From Allobaculum stercoricanis DSM 13633 (lineage in GTDB: Bacteria; Bacillota_I; Bacilli_A; Erysipelotrichales; Erysipelotrichaceae): a stretch of 64,000 nucleotides of DNA. The notes beneath the pieces are model-generated. The model did no database searches. It was not told the origin of the DNA and was given only the letters and a program-made list of their open reading frames with translations. The position numbers were made by a program, and so were the translations under genes. Location of the stretch: NCBI RefSeq assembly GCF_000384195.1, contig NZ_KB913034.1, positions 1,495,714-1,559,713 of the forward strand, read 5' to 3'. Shown in pieces: positions 52,895-62,252 of this stretch (the first letter of the stretch is position 1; each line of letters starts with the position of its first letter).

Positions 52895-54238
52895 ATGGAT
52901 ATTCGTTCTTTAAGCATCGAACAATATGATGCGTTTTTAAAACAAACTCAAATGGCTTATAACTTTATGCAGTCTACTGAATTTGTTCGCTACACCTCCA
53001 AACAAGATCACGTCAAAATTTTTGGTGGTTTTCAAAACGACGAACTTTTGATTGCGACTTATGTTATTTTACGTCCAGCTTTACGCTTGTTTAAATACGG
53101 AACAAGCCCAAGAGAATGGATTGTGAAAACGCCAAATTTATTTTGCGATGAATCATTCATCCAAGAATTTGCTCAAGGCGTTGCTAAGCAGCTCAAAAAA
53201 GAACATGCGATCGTTTGGATGGTCGAAAGTAATACGGAATATCAACAACACGATCAAAACGGAAACGCGGTTGAAGGATCATTCTGTAATGAAGACTATC
53301 GTCAAATGTTAAAACGCTGTGGATTTGGTTTATCGCCATTATGGATTGGCTATGACGAAGCTAGACAATCCCGTTGGGTTTCTTGGATTGATCTCCAAAA
53401 AAATCTTCCCCAATTCTCTCAAGGCTTTGCCCTTCCTTTACAAAACGGTCTTGAAGAATATAGTTGGGAAGATTTACTGAAAGAAATGGCCGGTAATACC
53501 CGCCGTTCTTTCCAGAAAACAGATTTACCTTATATCGTCACTATTCGAAAAAATGGCAATGACGATGTGAACCTTGATGAATTTGAAGCATTATTAGAAT
53601 GCAGTGCCGAAAAACATAACTTCGGTTCTGGGGCTAAAGATCATCGCCTGAACATTTTGAAATCGTTTGGTGATCATGGTTATTTATCCACTGCTTATTT
53701 AGATGTCGAAGAATATGATCGATTCCTGCAACAAAAAGAAATCGAATTCTCCACACAAGAAGCCGAAGCTTTAGCAGTTTGCGAAAAAATGCCAAACTCG
53801 AAGAAAAAGCGTAATCGCCTGTTAGAAATCCAGGAACAAAAAACACATAACGAAAAAGAAATCGTTGCTTTACAACAATTAAAACAAGAAGATTCACGCA
53901 AAATGATTCCTCTTGCTTCCGGAATTTATCTCGAAACGCCATCCGAGATGGTTTATCTCTTTGGTGGCAGTGATCCTCGTCTTGCTCGTTATATGGGGCC
54001 TTATGCAAATCAAAAAGAAATGATTCGTTTAGCTCTCGATCATAAGCTACAACGTTATAACTTTTGGGGCATTAGTGGGCATTTCAAACCTGAAGAAGAT
54101 GGTTATGGCGTCTTCTTCTTTAAGAAAAATCTTGGTGCAACAGTCGGTGAATATTGTGGCGAATTTTATTGGATCATCAACTCCCCAATCGCTAAATTCT
54201 TCTTAAAACGTGTACGCCCTGATTTAAACCAAGCATAG
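52895..54238 (+). CDS. FemXAB-family aminoacyltransferase (MurM/FemX-like)
   Basis: This 447-residue protein belongs to the FemXAB group, which adds amino acids from aminoacyl-tRNA to the stem peptide of lipid II or peptidoglycan. It shows the paired GNAT-like domains: AYNFMQSTEFVRYTSKQDHVKIFGGF at the N-terminus, MAGNTRRSFQKT in the middle, a charged coiled-coil hairpin (about 285-340) and YNFWGISGHFKPEEDGYGVFFFKKNLGATVGEYCGEF near the end. GAGG lies 7 bases before ATG 52895; ATG 52892 is also possible. The nearby tRNA genes may be coincidental. It would form the interpeptide bridge or its first residue. Confidence 0.9.
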   Translation: MDIRSLSIEQYDAFLKQTQMAYNFMQSTEFVRYTSKQDHVKIFGGFQNDELLIATYVILRPALRLFKYGTSPREWIVKTPNLFCDESFIQEFAQGVAKQLKKEHAIVWMVESNTEYQQHDQNGNAVEGSFCNEDYRQMLKRCGFGLSPLWIGYDEARQSRWVSWIDLQKNLPQFSQGFALPLQNGLEEYSWEDLLKEMAGNTRRSFQKTDLPYIVTIRKNGNDDVNLDEFEALLECSAEKHNFGSGAKDHRLNILKSFGDHGYLSTAYLDVEEYDRFLQQKEIEFSTQEAEALAVCEKMPNSKKKRNRLLEIQEQKTHNEKEIVALQQLKQEDSRKMIPLASGIYLETPSEMVYLFGGSDPRLARYMGPYANQKEMIRLALDHKLQRYNFWGISGHFKPEEDGYGVFFFKKNLGATVGEYCGEFYWIINSPIAKFFLKRVRPDLNQA

Positions 54239-54258
54239 ATCTATCCTATTTTGTGGTT

Positions 54259-54293
54259 AAAAGCTTTCCTTTTTGAAAGAGGAAAGCTTTTTA
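54259..54293 (+). terminator. Terminator of the FemXAB gene
   Basis: AAAAGCTTTCC and GGAAAGCTTTT, followed by T residues. Confidence 0.85.
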
Positions 54294-54326
54294 TTTGTCT
54301 TGTGTTTTGTTTTATCTTCTGCCAAT

Positions 54327-54354
54327 TTGAAATTTATGCAAATTCCTTTATTCT
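54327..54354 (+). promoter_or_regulatory. Promoter immediately before the TPR gene
   Basis: The -35 TTGAAA (54327-54332) and -10 TATTCT (54349-54354) are 16 bases apart. The ATG at 54361 lies only 6 bases after the -10, about where transcription should start. Confidence 0.5.
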
Positions 54355-54360
54355 TTAGGA

Positions 54361-55854
54361 ATGAAAACGATTCAACAACAAATCCACAGTGCGATCGACA
54401 CCCTTCATTTTAAATTGGCGATCACCCTGTTAAACACCATTCCCCAAGATCAAAAAGATGCTGAAGATTGGATGAACGAAGGCAATTGTTATGCCGCTTG
54501 TTATGAGTGGACAAAGGCAAAAGAAGACTATTTTCAAGCCCTAGCGACAAATCCTTCTCCAGCGCAAAAGAAAAAAATTCACCTGCGTCTCGTTTCTCTT
54601 TTTACCCATACTGGTGATTTCAAACAAGCCAACAAATGGTATCAAGAAGTCCTTTCAAACGATGATCCTAACCAATTCGATGCAAACCAACTCTACTCCG
54701 GTGCCATCCTTGACTATGAGAGTGGTAATCTGCAAGGGGCGCTTGCGCTTGTCGATCAACTTGCCCATTCTCCAGCCATTTTTTCTAATCGAATCCGCTG
54801 CGAGGCGTGGACTCTTTGTGGTGATCTCTATAGCGCATTAGGCGAATTTCAACCCGCTGTTGACGCCTATTACAAGTCATTGGAATTCATCAAAGATTAT
54901 CCTGTAAACTGGCAAAATTTGAGAAAAGCTCTCGTTTTGAATAATCTTGCGGATATTTATGAACAGTTTGAACTCTATGATCAAGCCGAACAAATTTATC
55001 AACAAGCATGGGAGGCCATGATGCTTGTTGATGATCTTGATATTTTTGATTTAGATGGTTATCGATTAGAAATTCTCGTTTCAATGGCCAATTTCTATAC
55101 GTTAATCGATGAAACTCAACAAGCCAAAAACTGTTTAGATCAAGCAAATATTTATGTTCGACAAATCGAAATGCCACGTGCTTTATATTGGCAAAGTCGC
55201 ATCCACTATATCGATGGCTTAGCCGAGCTTTATACAGAAAACCCAAAATACAATCCCTTTGAAAAAATCTTTGCCGCATGGCAAGAACAAAGCGAATATT
55301 TAACCTATTGTCCGGCTGCTTCAAAAGAATATTTAGCAAGGGCCGCTTATTATGCTGCTTATTGTTATGACGAAAATCTAGCGTCTAACATCACGCAAGA
55401 AGAACTTTACTTACAAGCTCTTTTTGAATTTAAACGTTGTTCCTTCAAAGATCCGAAGTTTTTCCTATTCTGTATTGCTTCGATTGAAAATGAGCTAGGC
55501 AACATTGAACATGTGCAAAACACAAACAAAGCCGAACAATTCTATGGACAAGCCATCACTGATTTTGAACACTATTTAAAACGCTGGCCTGAAGATCAAC
55601 TCGCTTATATTTCTTTAACTACCGCTTACTTAAATTATTTGGGTGTGGCATCTTTAGAACAATTATCTTTGCAAGGTGGGCACTTGCTTGATCGTTTCAT
55701 GGAAATTCTCGCTCATTTATATGACGATGAACAAATGCAAGACCAAGCCATTCTCGCTGCTCAAAGAGTTCTCGATATCGAATCTCTCTACCCTACCTTT
55801 ATCAACAAGCTAGAACAAATCCATCACTTGTATTGCGAGCAACCTTTTCAATAG
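54361..55854 (+). CDS. Tetratricopeptide-repeat protein
   Basis: This 497-residue, probably cytoplasmic protein consists of helical repeats. TPR-like units include DWMNEGNCYAACYEWTKAKEDYFQALATNP, LRLVSLFTHTGDFKQANKWYQEVL, CGDLYSALGEFQPAVDAYYKSL and NLADIYEQFELYDQAEQIYQQAW. No enzyme domain or signal peptide is seen. Such proteins are scaffolds. The start codon has only AGGA directly against it, and a promoter ends 6 bases upstream, so translation may be leaderless. The terminator stem overlaps the stop codon. The partner is unknown. Confidence 0.8.
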   Translation: MKTIQQQIHSAIDTLHFKLAITLLNTIPQDQKDAEDWMNEGNCYAACYEWTKAKEDYFQALATNPSPAQKKKIHLRLVSLFTHTGDFKQANKWYQEVLSNDDPNQFDANQLYSGAILDYESGNLQGALALVDQLAHSPAIFSNRIRCEAWTLCGDLYSALGEFQPAVDAYYKSLEFIKDYPVNWQNLRKALVLNNLADIYEQFELYDQAEQIYQQAWEAMMLVDDLDIFDLDGYRLEILVSMANFYTLIDETQQAKNCLDQANIYVRQIEMPRALYWQSRIHYIDGLAELYTENPKYNPFEKIFAAWQEQSEYLTYCPAASKEYLARAAYYAAYCYDENLASNITQEELYLQALFEFKRCSFKDPKFFLFCIASIENELGNIEHVQNTNKAEQFYGQAITDFEHYLKRWPEDQLAYISLTTAYLNYLGVASLEQLSLQGGHLLDRFMEILAHLYDDEQMQDQAILAAQRVLDIESLYPTFINKLEQIHHLYCEQPFQ

Positions 55855-55865
55855 GTTGCTTTTTT
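55839..55865 (+). terminator. Terminator of the TPR gene
   Basis: GCAACC and GGTTGC flank the stop codon in the loop, followed by TTTTTT. Confidence 0.8.
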
Positions 55866-56135
55866 CTGACATACTAAACCTACAAAAAATGGCAGAACCC
55901 TAGGCAAATCACCCTAAGTTGCTGCTAAAGACATTCATCAATAGGTTAAAACATTTCGATTTTTATCTTTTACTTAAAGTTCTTTCGACAAGAATGCCAC
56001 ATACATTAAGGAACTTTTGATACTAACCATCAACTTTTTCAACCACTCCGACTTCTTCAAGCCGGAGCGGTTCATAATCTTTGCAAAACAAAACACAAAT
56101 GTAATCTTGATTTTCATTTTGCCAAGCAGAAAAAA
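55866..56135. other. Intergenic region, one hairpin
   Basis: An imperfect stem ACCACTCCG/CGGAGCGGT lies near 56041-56071 without a T-tract. No gene is seen between the two convergent units. Confidence 0.4.
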
Positions 56136-56170
56136 AAGATGCCTAGTGTGTTTTTTAAACTAGACATCTT
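56136..56170 (-). terminator. Terminator downstream of cyuA
   Basis: AAGATGCCTAGT and ACTAGACATCTT form the stem, followed on the minus strand by eight T residues. It lies about 170 bases after the stop codon. Confidence 0.8.
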
Positions 56171-56339
56171 CAAATAGCTTGATGAATATCATCTCAATTT
56201 GTTTTTTATTTCCTACCACAAGCGCTCGTGCATTCTATGCGTTTCGTTTCTTATAAAAGGCAGGTCATTTAAAGCCGTCGATTTAGCTCCTGATGAGGTG
56301 ACTTTTTCTAAAGACGACTCTTGTTCAATTTGCTTTTGA

Positions 56340-57638
56340 TTAACACTCCATCATAATATTGACGATTTCTTTATCCGTTTCGCGCATTCCTTCACGACCT
56401 AATCGAGATACGTTACGAATTGTGTTTTCTACACCTTTTTTAACAATCCCATCGCCACCGCGGAATTCTTGGCCATTCAAATACATGTGATATCCCAAAA
56501 TTCCCGCTTCCACACTAGAGGCAATTTTTGCGGCACAACTTGGTTTAGCTCCATCACAAATAATTCCCGATACACTTGCGAGTGCGTTGACGAGTGTGTG
56601 GGCAATTCCTTCATTATCCGCATCGTGTAAATAAGCAATTCCACATCCTGCTGCGCAACCAGCACTGACTGCACCACAATAAGCGGAAAGACGACCAATG
56701 CCACTCTTTTCATGAATTGCGATTAAGTTCGATAACGTTAAAGCACGATAAAGTTTTTCTTGGGAACAATTCAATTCTTTAGCGTATTCAATTACAGGAA
56801 TCGATACGGTCATTCCTTGGTTTCCTGATCCAGAGTTAATGATCACTGGTTTTTCACAACCACTCATTCGCGCATCCGAACCCGCTGCTGCTTTTGCAAT
56901 CGCCCGATTACGAACGTCATTGCCATAATATTTCAGCATCGTTGATCCAACGTTTGCGCCCCATTCATGGCTTAATCCTTCTTGAGAAATTTCTGTATTA
57001 TATTTGATCTGACGATCGAGAACGTCTTTGACATCTTGAATATCACAAGTATTTGCGAACTCATAAATATCATCGACAGTTAATAAACTTCGATCGGTTA
57101 AACCTTCTTCTGTATGATCATGAACAGCTGGCTGATTGATCGTTTCCGTATGATCAAGGAGTACTTCTCCATTTTTTTCAATGTATACGATATTTGTATG
57201 ATATTGGGCAATGCGCACCACTGCTGATTCAGCACCATATCCCAGGCGAATAACAATATCAAAAATCATTCCTTGATCAATTGGTTCAACACAAATCTCC
57301 ATACGGTTTAGAAATTCAGTGATGTCTTGTTTTTGTTTTGCACTAACTTGTGAAATAACTTCTAATGCTTTATCCGCTTGACCGGCCACAATTCCGGCTG
57401 CCGCTGCCGATTGAATTCCCTTCATTCCACCTGTGTTAGGGACAATTACACTCTTTACGTTTTTAATGATGTTGTAGCTGACGCCGATTTTCACTGAATC
57501 AGGTTCTTTTCCGAGTACCTCACGGGCTTTTGCGGCTGCATAAGCAATGGCGATTGGCTCCGTACATCCCATTGCGGGAATGAGTTCTTCTTTTAAAATT
57601 TGACAATATGCCTGATAAAGTTTGCTCGTCTTATCCAT
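56340..57638 (-). CDS. cyuA: L-cysteine desulfidase / UPF0597 (YhaM) family protein
   Basis: This 432-residue protein belongs to the serine dehydratase alpha-like UPF0597 family, whose members (CyuA, archaeal CDS) use a [4Fe-4S] cluster to convert L-cysteine to pyruvate, ammonia and sulfide. The catalytic-type Cys25 lies in IPAMGCTEPIAIAYAAAKA. Further cysteines lie in ARMSGCEKP, CGAVSAGCAAGCGIAY and IICDGAKPSCAAK, which fit cluster ligands. NSGSGNQGMTVSIPV is also typical. GGAAGGAA precedes the ATG. Cysteine rather than serine as substrate is inferred from the family. Confidence 0.88.
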   Translation of the reverse strand: MDKTSKLYQAYCQILKEELIPAMGCTEPIAIAYAAAKAREVLGKEPDSVKIGVSYNIIKNVKSVIVPNTGGMKGIQSAAAAGIVAGQADKALEVISQVSAKQKQDITEFLNRMEICVEPIDQGMIFDIVIRLGYGAESAVVRIAQYHTNIVYIEKNGEVLLDHTETINQPAVHDHTEEGLTDRSLLTVDDIYEFANTCDIQDVKDVLDRQIKYNTEISQEGLSHEWGANVGSTMLKYYGNDVRNRAIAKAAAGSDARMSGCEKPVIINSGSGNQGMTVSIPVIEYAKELNCSQEKLYRALTLSNLIAIHEKSGIGRLSAYCGAVSAGCAAGCGIAYLHDADNEGIAHTLVNALASVSGIICDGAKPSCAAKIASSVEAGILGYHMYLNGQEFRGGDGIVKKGVENTIRNVSRLGREGMRETDKEIVNIMMEC

Positions 57639-58068
57639 GTCACTATTCCTTCCTTTTCTCTTTCCTTTTTCAGTATGGATCTATGCTTATTTTATTCTAA
57701 AGCAATTCGATCTTTATGGTCTTGTCGTTTTTTTTGTTCGATGTTCAAAGACGGATCTTGCCTATAATCCAATTTATTTCCATCATCTTTGATTTTTCAC
57801 CAAAACTGTATTTATACCATAAACATATGATACCGTTGTCATAATACGATGTACATCTATCTCGTAAAACTTCTCTTTTCCACTCAAAAGAGAAACATTT
57901 ATTAGGATGAAAATAACAAAGAATCTGATTAGACAAATCGTGTTTCAAGATCTATTTCCCTATTTCTATTTGTTTTTATTGATCGTTGGCCACTTTTTAG
58001 TTTTGTCATTGTAGAATAGTTTTTGTTTTTAAAGATTTGAATCCACTCAAATTAAAGGAGTTGAAATC
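57639..58068. other. Divergent intergenic region, no gene
   Basis: About 430 AT-rich bases between cyuA and the PPOX gene. No riboswitch-like structure or supported frame is seen. AAAGGAG at the right edge is the PPOX ribosome site. Confidence 0.4.
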
Positions 58069-58437
58069 ATGAGTAAGGCATATGACTTTTTAAAAGAATG
58101 CGGATCTTTTTTCGTCTTAACAATCAATGACGATTTTCCCGCAGGAAGACCTTTTGGGGCGATCATGGAACATGAGGGCAAATTATATATCGCCACAAAC
58201 CCAAATAATAAAGTGCATCAACAATTAAGAGACCACGGAAACATGCAAATTCTTGCCAAAAAAGAAGGAACACGCCAATGGTTAAGAATTACAGGTCATG
58301 CTCGTGAATGTACTGACTTAGACATGAAACAAAGAATGATGGATGCCTGTCCTGTTCTTGTTAAACATTATCAATCTGCCGATGATCCTAAATTATTACT
58401 TTTCGCAATTGAAGTATTAGAAACTGAATTCCACTAA
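58069..58437 (+). CDS. Pyridoxamine 5'-phosphate oxidase-like (FMN split-barrel) protein
   Basis: This 122-residue protein has the PPOX fold pattern: AYDFLKECGSFFVLTINDDFPAGRPFGAIMEHEGKLYIATNPNNKVHQQLRDHGNMQILAKKEGTRQ in sequence segments, ending with LLFAIEVLETEF. Short proteins of this group bind flavin and have unknown redox substrates; they are not true PdxH. AAAGGAG precedes the ATG. It is a single gene. Confidence 0.85.
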   Translation: MSKAYDFLKECGSFFVLTINDDFPAGRPFGAIMEHEGKLYIATNPNNKVHQQLRDHGNMQILAKKEGTRQWLRITGHARECTDLDMKQRMMDACPVLVKHYQSADDPKLLLFAIEVLETEFH

Positions 58438-58494
58438 TCAAATTCAGAACATTTACTTACTGCAATCTTGCTTTGCAACAGCATTGTGATCATT

Positions 58495-58553
58495 TCCCTT
58501 TTTGTTCACACTCTCTATCCTTGAAAACGAGTGGCACAAAAAGGGATTTTTTT
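58495..58553 (+). terminator. Terminator of the PPOX-like gene
   Basis: TCCCTTTTTGT...CACTC pairs with GAGTG...ACAAAAAGGGA, then TTTTTTT. Confidence 0.85.
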
Positions 58554-58593
58554 AATCATGAAATTCAATATGACCAATCCCCAATCAAACAGC

Positions 58594-58630
58594 AAAAAGG
58601 CTTTGCGTCAGTTTTTTCAAAGCCTTTTTT
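58594..58630 (-). terminator. Terminator of the XRE membrane regulator
   Basis: AAAAAGGCTTTG and CAAAGCCTTTTT form the stem; the A- and T-tracts let it act on both strands. Confidence 0.85.
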
Positions 58631-58641
58631 GATTGAAATGA

Positions 58642-59400
58642 TTATTCGTATTTCTTTCCAACGATATAAGTGATGACGAGTAATGCCGCTAAAAGAATTA
58701 AAATTGTAGGATATTTAATGTTCTCCCACATTTCAAATCCGCCAATTAAAAAACTCACATAACAAATCGCCGGATATACAATTGCTGTTGTTAATGTAAA
58801 TACTCGAAACACGATTAGTACATATCCCCAATTTGCATTATTAAAAGACAATCCCGGCATATGAATTCTAAAAATTCCTTGGGATACAAAATCAATTTTG
58901 TTTGTATCGTAAAATTTCGGTAATAAATCTTTTGCGAAAATACAAAGCCAGCCGGCAAACAACAACATCAATACAGATAGACATAAACTATCTCCCATTT
59001 TTTCTATCGAAATTTGCGAAACTGTTAATAATATCGTTTCAGCAATCACAACACCAAGGGAGATCAAAAAGGCAAATATCCAATTCTTTTTTCGTTGGCG
59101 AAGTGTATCTTGTAACGACAAATCTAATGAGTTTACAACGAGCGTTTCAACCACATCACTTTGTAATGGCTGGTTTTCTTTGAATCTTTCTCCTTGTAAA
59201 AGTTCCGTTACACTAATGCCCAATACCTCGGCAAGAGGAATCAGTAAAGTCACATTAGGCATACTATTTCCCCTCTCCCATTTACTTACCGTTTTATCAG
59301 ACACGAACAATTTATCTGCTAAGTCCTTTTGGGTCATCTGCTTTTCCTTTCGCACTTCTGCCAAAAATCGTCCGAATTTTTCATTGTTGATTGAATCCAT
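58642..59400 (-). CDS. XRE-family regulator with C-terminal membrane domain
   Basis: This 252-residue protein has an N-terminal HTH_3 domain (KFGRFLAEVRKEKQMTQKDLADKLFVSDKTVSKWERGNSMPNVTLLIPLAEVLGISVTELLQGE, residues about 8-72), a charged linker, then four hydrophobic segments (about 108-130, 138-160, 190-220 and 225-248). AGGAGG lies 8 bases before ATG 59400. Membrane-tethered XRE proteins of this layout are common in Bacillota; their signals are unknown. No coupled gene is present. Confidence 0.85.
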   Translation of the reverse strand: MDSINNEKFGRFLAEVRKEKQMTQKDLADKLFVSDKTVSKWERGNSMPNVTLLIPLAEVLGISVTELLQGERFKENQPLQSDVVETLVVNSLDLSLQDTLRQRKKNWIFAFLISLGVVIAETILLTVSQISIEKMGDSLCLSVLMLLFAGWLCIFAKDLLPKFYDTNKIDFVSQGIFRIHMPGLSFNNANWGYVLIVFRVFTLTTAIVYPAICYVSFLIGGFEMWENIKYPTILILLAALLVITYIVGKKYE

Positions 59401-59529
59401 GTGTGCCACCTCCTAGTTTTGTTTTATCGATTTATCACGAAGTAAACAATCTACTAACGGTAGAGTTACTCTATTTTTCGCTATCTCTCCATTTTCAAAC
59501 AATCCCCATCCCGTAAAACGTCAAAAAAT

Positions 59530-59556
59530 GGGCAGTTTTCCTCTTTGGGACTGCCC
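59530..59556 (-). terminator. Terminator of the small gene at 59607
   Basis: GGGCAGT and ACTGCCC, then TTTTTTG on the minus strand. Confidence 0.8.
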
Positions 59557-59606
59557 GTTGATTTATATATGATGTATTTTTACTCAATTCATCTATGCAT
59601 AACCTT

Positions 59607-59846
59607 TTAAAAATCTGACAGGTCAATAGCTGGAGAAATATCACCTTTCTTGAAGTTACTCACTGCACGATCCATATCTGATAGAGTTTTAGCCGAAATT
59701 CCTTCTGGCACAACGAGTTGTCGAAGTTCCAAAATAATACAACCATTTTCGTATTCTTTTACATTATAGTATTGATAAGCAGCACCTCTAAGCGTAATTC
59801 TTTTTTTATTATCCAAATGGGCAACATAATCTTTCATTGCTTCCAT
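59607..59846 (-). CDS. Small protein resembling type II antitoxins
   Basis: This 79-residue protein contains AHLDNKKRITLRGAAYQYYNVKEYENGCIILELRQLVVP, a beta-rich segment like those I associate with small antitoxin-like proteins found near RelE toxins, and a helical acidic tail. AGGAGG lies 8 bases before ATG 59846, so it looks translated. No toxin gene adjoins it on either side: its own terminator follows and lysS precedes. It may be an orphan antitoxin. I cannot name the family. Confidence 0.55.
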   Translation of the reverse strand: MEAMKDYVAHLDNKKRITLRGAAYQYYNVKEYENGCIILELRQLVVPEGISAKTLSDMDRAVSNFKKGDISPAIDLSDF

Positions 59847-60052
59847 AACCAACACCTCCTACTCAAGTGTTTATGTGGGATTTCCCACTCTTTTAGATTA
59901 AAAAATGCTTTTCTATCTCTTATGTCAATCCTAACTTCTTATGTATTCCAAAATTCTCTTATTTCGTATGCCGCTTATTTATCGATAATTACACCTGGCA
60001 CTTTACCTTTTCAGCCATATAACCTTCATATCGCCTTTTTACAAATGAAAAA

Positions 60053-60083
60053 AGCACCTCTCAGATTAACTCTAAGAAGTGCT
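60053..60083 (-). terminator. Terminator of lysS
   Basis: AGCACTTCT and AGAGGTGCT on the minus strand form a stem with inner pairing, followed by TTTTT. Confidence 0.8.
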
Positions 60084-60130
60084 CTTATTATCATGAATAT
60101 TCATCCTTGAACTGATGAATCTATTTTGAT

Positions 60131-62080
60131 CTAGTACAGTTTTGCGCCTGCTGGGATTTTGTCATCAACCATTAAAAGGTTTAAACCTTCGCGTCCATTT
60201 TCTTCATGAACAGCGGAGATCAACATACCTTCAGATTCGATACCCATCATTTTTCTTGGTGGTAAGTTCACAATCGCAATGCAAGTTTTACCGACTAATT
60301 GTTCTGGTTCGTAGTATTCGTGAATTCCACTTAAGATGACACGGTCTTTACGTTCACCATCATCTAATGTGAACTTGAGTAACTTGCTAGATTTTGGTAC
60401 AGCTTCACAAGCTAAAATTTTCACCGCACGGTAATCGGATTTTGTGAATGTTTCAAAATCGATCATTTCTTCAAAGATTGGTTCGATTTTTACATTTGAG
60501 AAATCGATATTTGCTGGTGCTGCTTCAACAGTTTCTGCTGGTGCTGCAACTTCTTTTTTAGGTTCAGCTTTCTTTTTCGTACCATCTAAAGTTTTCATTG
60601 TTGGGAACAATAAAACTTCACGGATGGAGCTTTGATCTGTCATGAACATCACGAAACGGTCGATTCCTAATCCGACACCACCCGTTGGTGGAAGACCATA
60701 TTCAAGTGCTTCAACGTAATCGATATCCATATCGTTTGCTTCGTCGTCACCTAATTCACGAAGTGCTAACTGATTTTCGAAACGTTCTTTTTGGTCGATT
60801 GGATCGTTCAATTCGGAGAATGCGTTGGCATATTCTTTTCCTTTAATGAACAATTCATAACGGTCTGTATAACGTGCGTCATCTTTGTTTTTCTTCGCTA
60901 ATGGTGAAATTTCTACTGGGTAATGGTAAACGAAAGTTGGTTGTTCTAATGTATCTTCTACATATTTTTCGAAGAACAGATCGAGGATGTGACCCACAGA
61001 GTTGTGTTTCTTTTCTACTTCGATTTCATGTTCTAAAGCAAGTTTCTTCGCTTCTTCGTAGTCTGTAATTGCATCGAAATCGATACCTGTTTGTTCTTTT
61101 ACCGCATCAGCCATTTTTACACGACGGAAAGGTTTAGATAAATCGATTTCTGTTCCTTGGTAAGTGATTTGTAGCGTGTTGTGTACTTCACTTGCAACAT
61201 AACGGAATAATCCTTCGATTAAATCCATCATGCCTTCTAGATCAGAATAAGCTACATAAGCTTCTACTGTTGTAAATTCTGGGTTATGTGTTTGGTCCAT
61301 TCCTTCGTTACGGAATAAACGGCCAATTTCATAAACCCCTTCAAGTCCACCAACAATTAAGCGTTTTAAGTTCAACTCAGTCGCAATACGTAAATACATA
61401 TCGATATTTAATGTATTGTGGTGCGTAATGAATGGTTGTGCAGCTGCTCCCCCAAGAATTGTATTCAATACTGGTGTTTCAACTTCAATTAAACCTTGTT
61501 GATCTAAATAACGTTGAATGGCGCGGATAATACGTGGACGTGTGATCGCAATACGACGAGATTCATCGTTCATGATCAAGTCAACATAACGACGACGGAA
61601 ACGTTCTTCCACGTCTGTTAAACCATGGAATTTTTCTGGTAATGGACGTAACGCTTTCGTTAAGTGAGTGTATTTTAAAGCACGAATTGCGATATCTCCG
61701 TGATCTGTTTTCATCAAAGTTCCTTCGATCCCTACGATATCTCCAATATCATTTTTCTTGAATAATTCGTAAACTTCTTCCCCAACTGTATCTTTACGTA
61801 CGTAAATCTGAATTCTGCCTTCTAAATCTTGGATGTGCATGAATCCCGCTTTTCCCATACGACGTTTGGTCATAATGCGTCCTGCTACCTTAACAGGAAC
61901 TTGCATCTCTTCTAGTTCTTCTTTAGTTTTGTCACCATAAACAGGTAAAATATCCCCTGTCTTATGTGTTCGATGGTAAGCTTGTCCAAATGGATCAATT
62001 CCCATCTCGATCAAGTCTTGCATTTTCTGACGTCTAACGCGTTCTTGTTCAGTCAATTTTGGCTGTTTATTGTTCGACAT
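60131..62080 (-). CDS. lysS: Class II lysyl-tRNA synthetase with C-terminal tRNA-binding domain
   Basis: This 649-residue enzyme charges tRNA-Lys. It has an N-terminal OB-fold (about 45-150: [32 protein letters not shown]), the class II core with motif 2 ([23 protein letters not shown]) and motif 3 ([13 protein letters not shown]), then an Ala/Pro/Glu/Lys linker near 505-525. The last about 110 residues ([58 protein letters not shown]) form an EMAP-II/Trbp111-like domain, as at the end of many MetRS. The usual LysRS is about 495 residues, so this is a fusion. AAAGGA precedes ATG 62080. Confidence 0.96.
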   Translation of the reverse strand: MSNNKQPKLTEQERVRRQKMQDLIEMGIDPFGQAYHRTHKTGDILPVYGDKTKEELEEMQVPVKVAGRIMTKRRMGKAGFMHIQDLEGRIQIYVRKDTVGEEVYELFKKNDIGDIVGIEGTLMKTDHGDIAIRALKYTHLTKALRPLPEKFHGLTDVEERFRRRYVDLIMNDESRRIAITRPRIIRAIQRYLDQQGLIEVETPVLNTILGGAAAQPFITHHNTLNIDMYLRIATELNLKRLIVGGLEGVYEIGRLFRNEGMDQTHNPEFTTVEAYVAYSDLEGMMDLIEGLFRYVASEVHNTLQITYQGTEIDLSKPFRRVKMADAVKEQTGIDFDAITDYEEAKKLALEHEIEVEKKHNSVGHILDLFFEKYVEDTLEQPTFVYHYPVEISPLAKKNKDDARYTDRYELFIKGKEYANAFSELNDPIDQKERFENQLALRELGDDEANDMDIDYVEALEYGLPPTGGVGLGIDRFVMFMTDQSSIREVLLFPTMKTLDGTKKKAEPKKEVAAPAETVEAAPANIDFSNVKIEPIFEEMIDFETFTKSDYRAVKILACEAVPKSSKLLKFTLDDGERKDRVILSGIHEYYEPEQLVGKTCIAIVNLPPRKMMGIESEGMLISAVHEENGREGLNLLMVDDKIPAGAKLY

Positions 62081-62252
62081 GACATTCCTTTCTTGGCGCC
62101 AAGCGCATGTATTCAAAAAAATCTTTCCTTTATGTATAGACGTATGAATGGAAAGATTTATTTTTCAAGTGTCTATCTGTATAAGAATATTGAGTTTTAT
62201 TCACGGTGTCAAACAATCGTAAACATGTCGTTTCTCGTTGTTTGAAAAGCGC

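Noticed and set aside
53634..54008. 124-codon minus-strand frame inside the FemXAB gene
   Set aside because: It lies fully within a well-supported gene and reads as shadow composition.
59479..59494. 16 bases identical to the 5' end of the tRNA-Tyr gene, possible attachment site
   Set aside because: One shared 16-mer is expected by chance among all pairs in 64 kb, and no integrase or second site is near.
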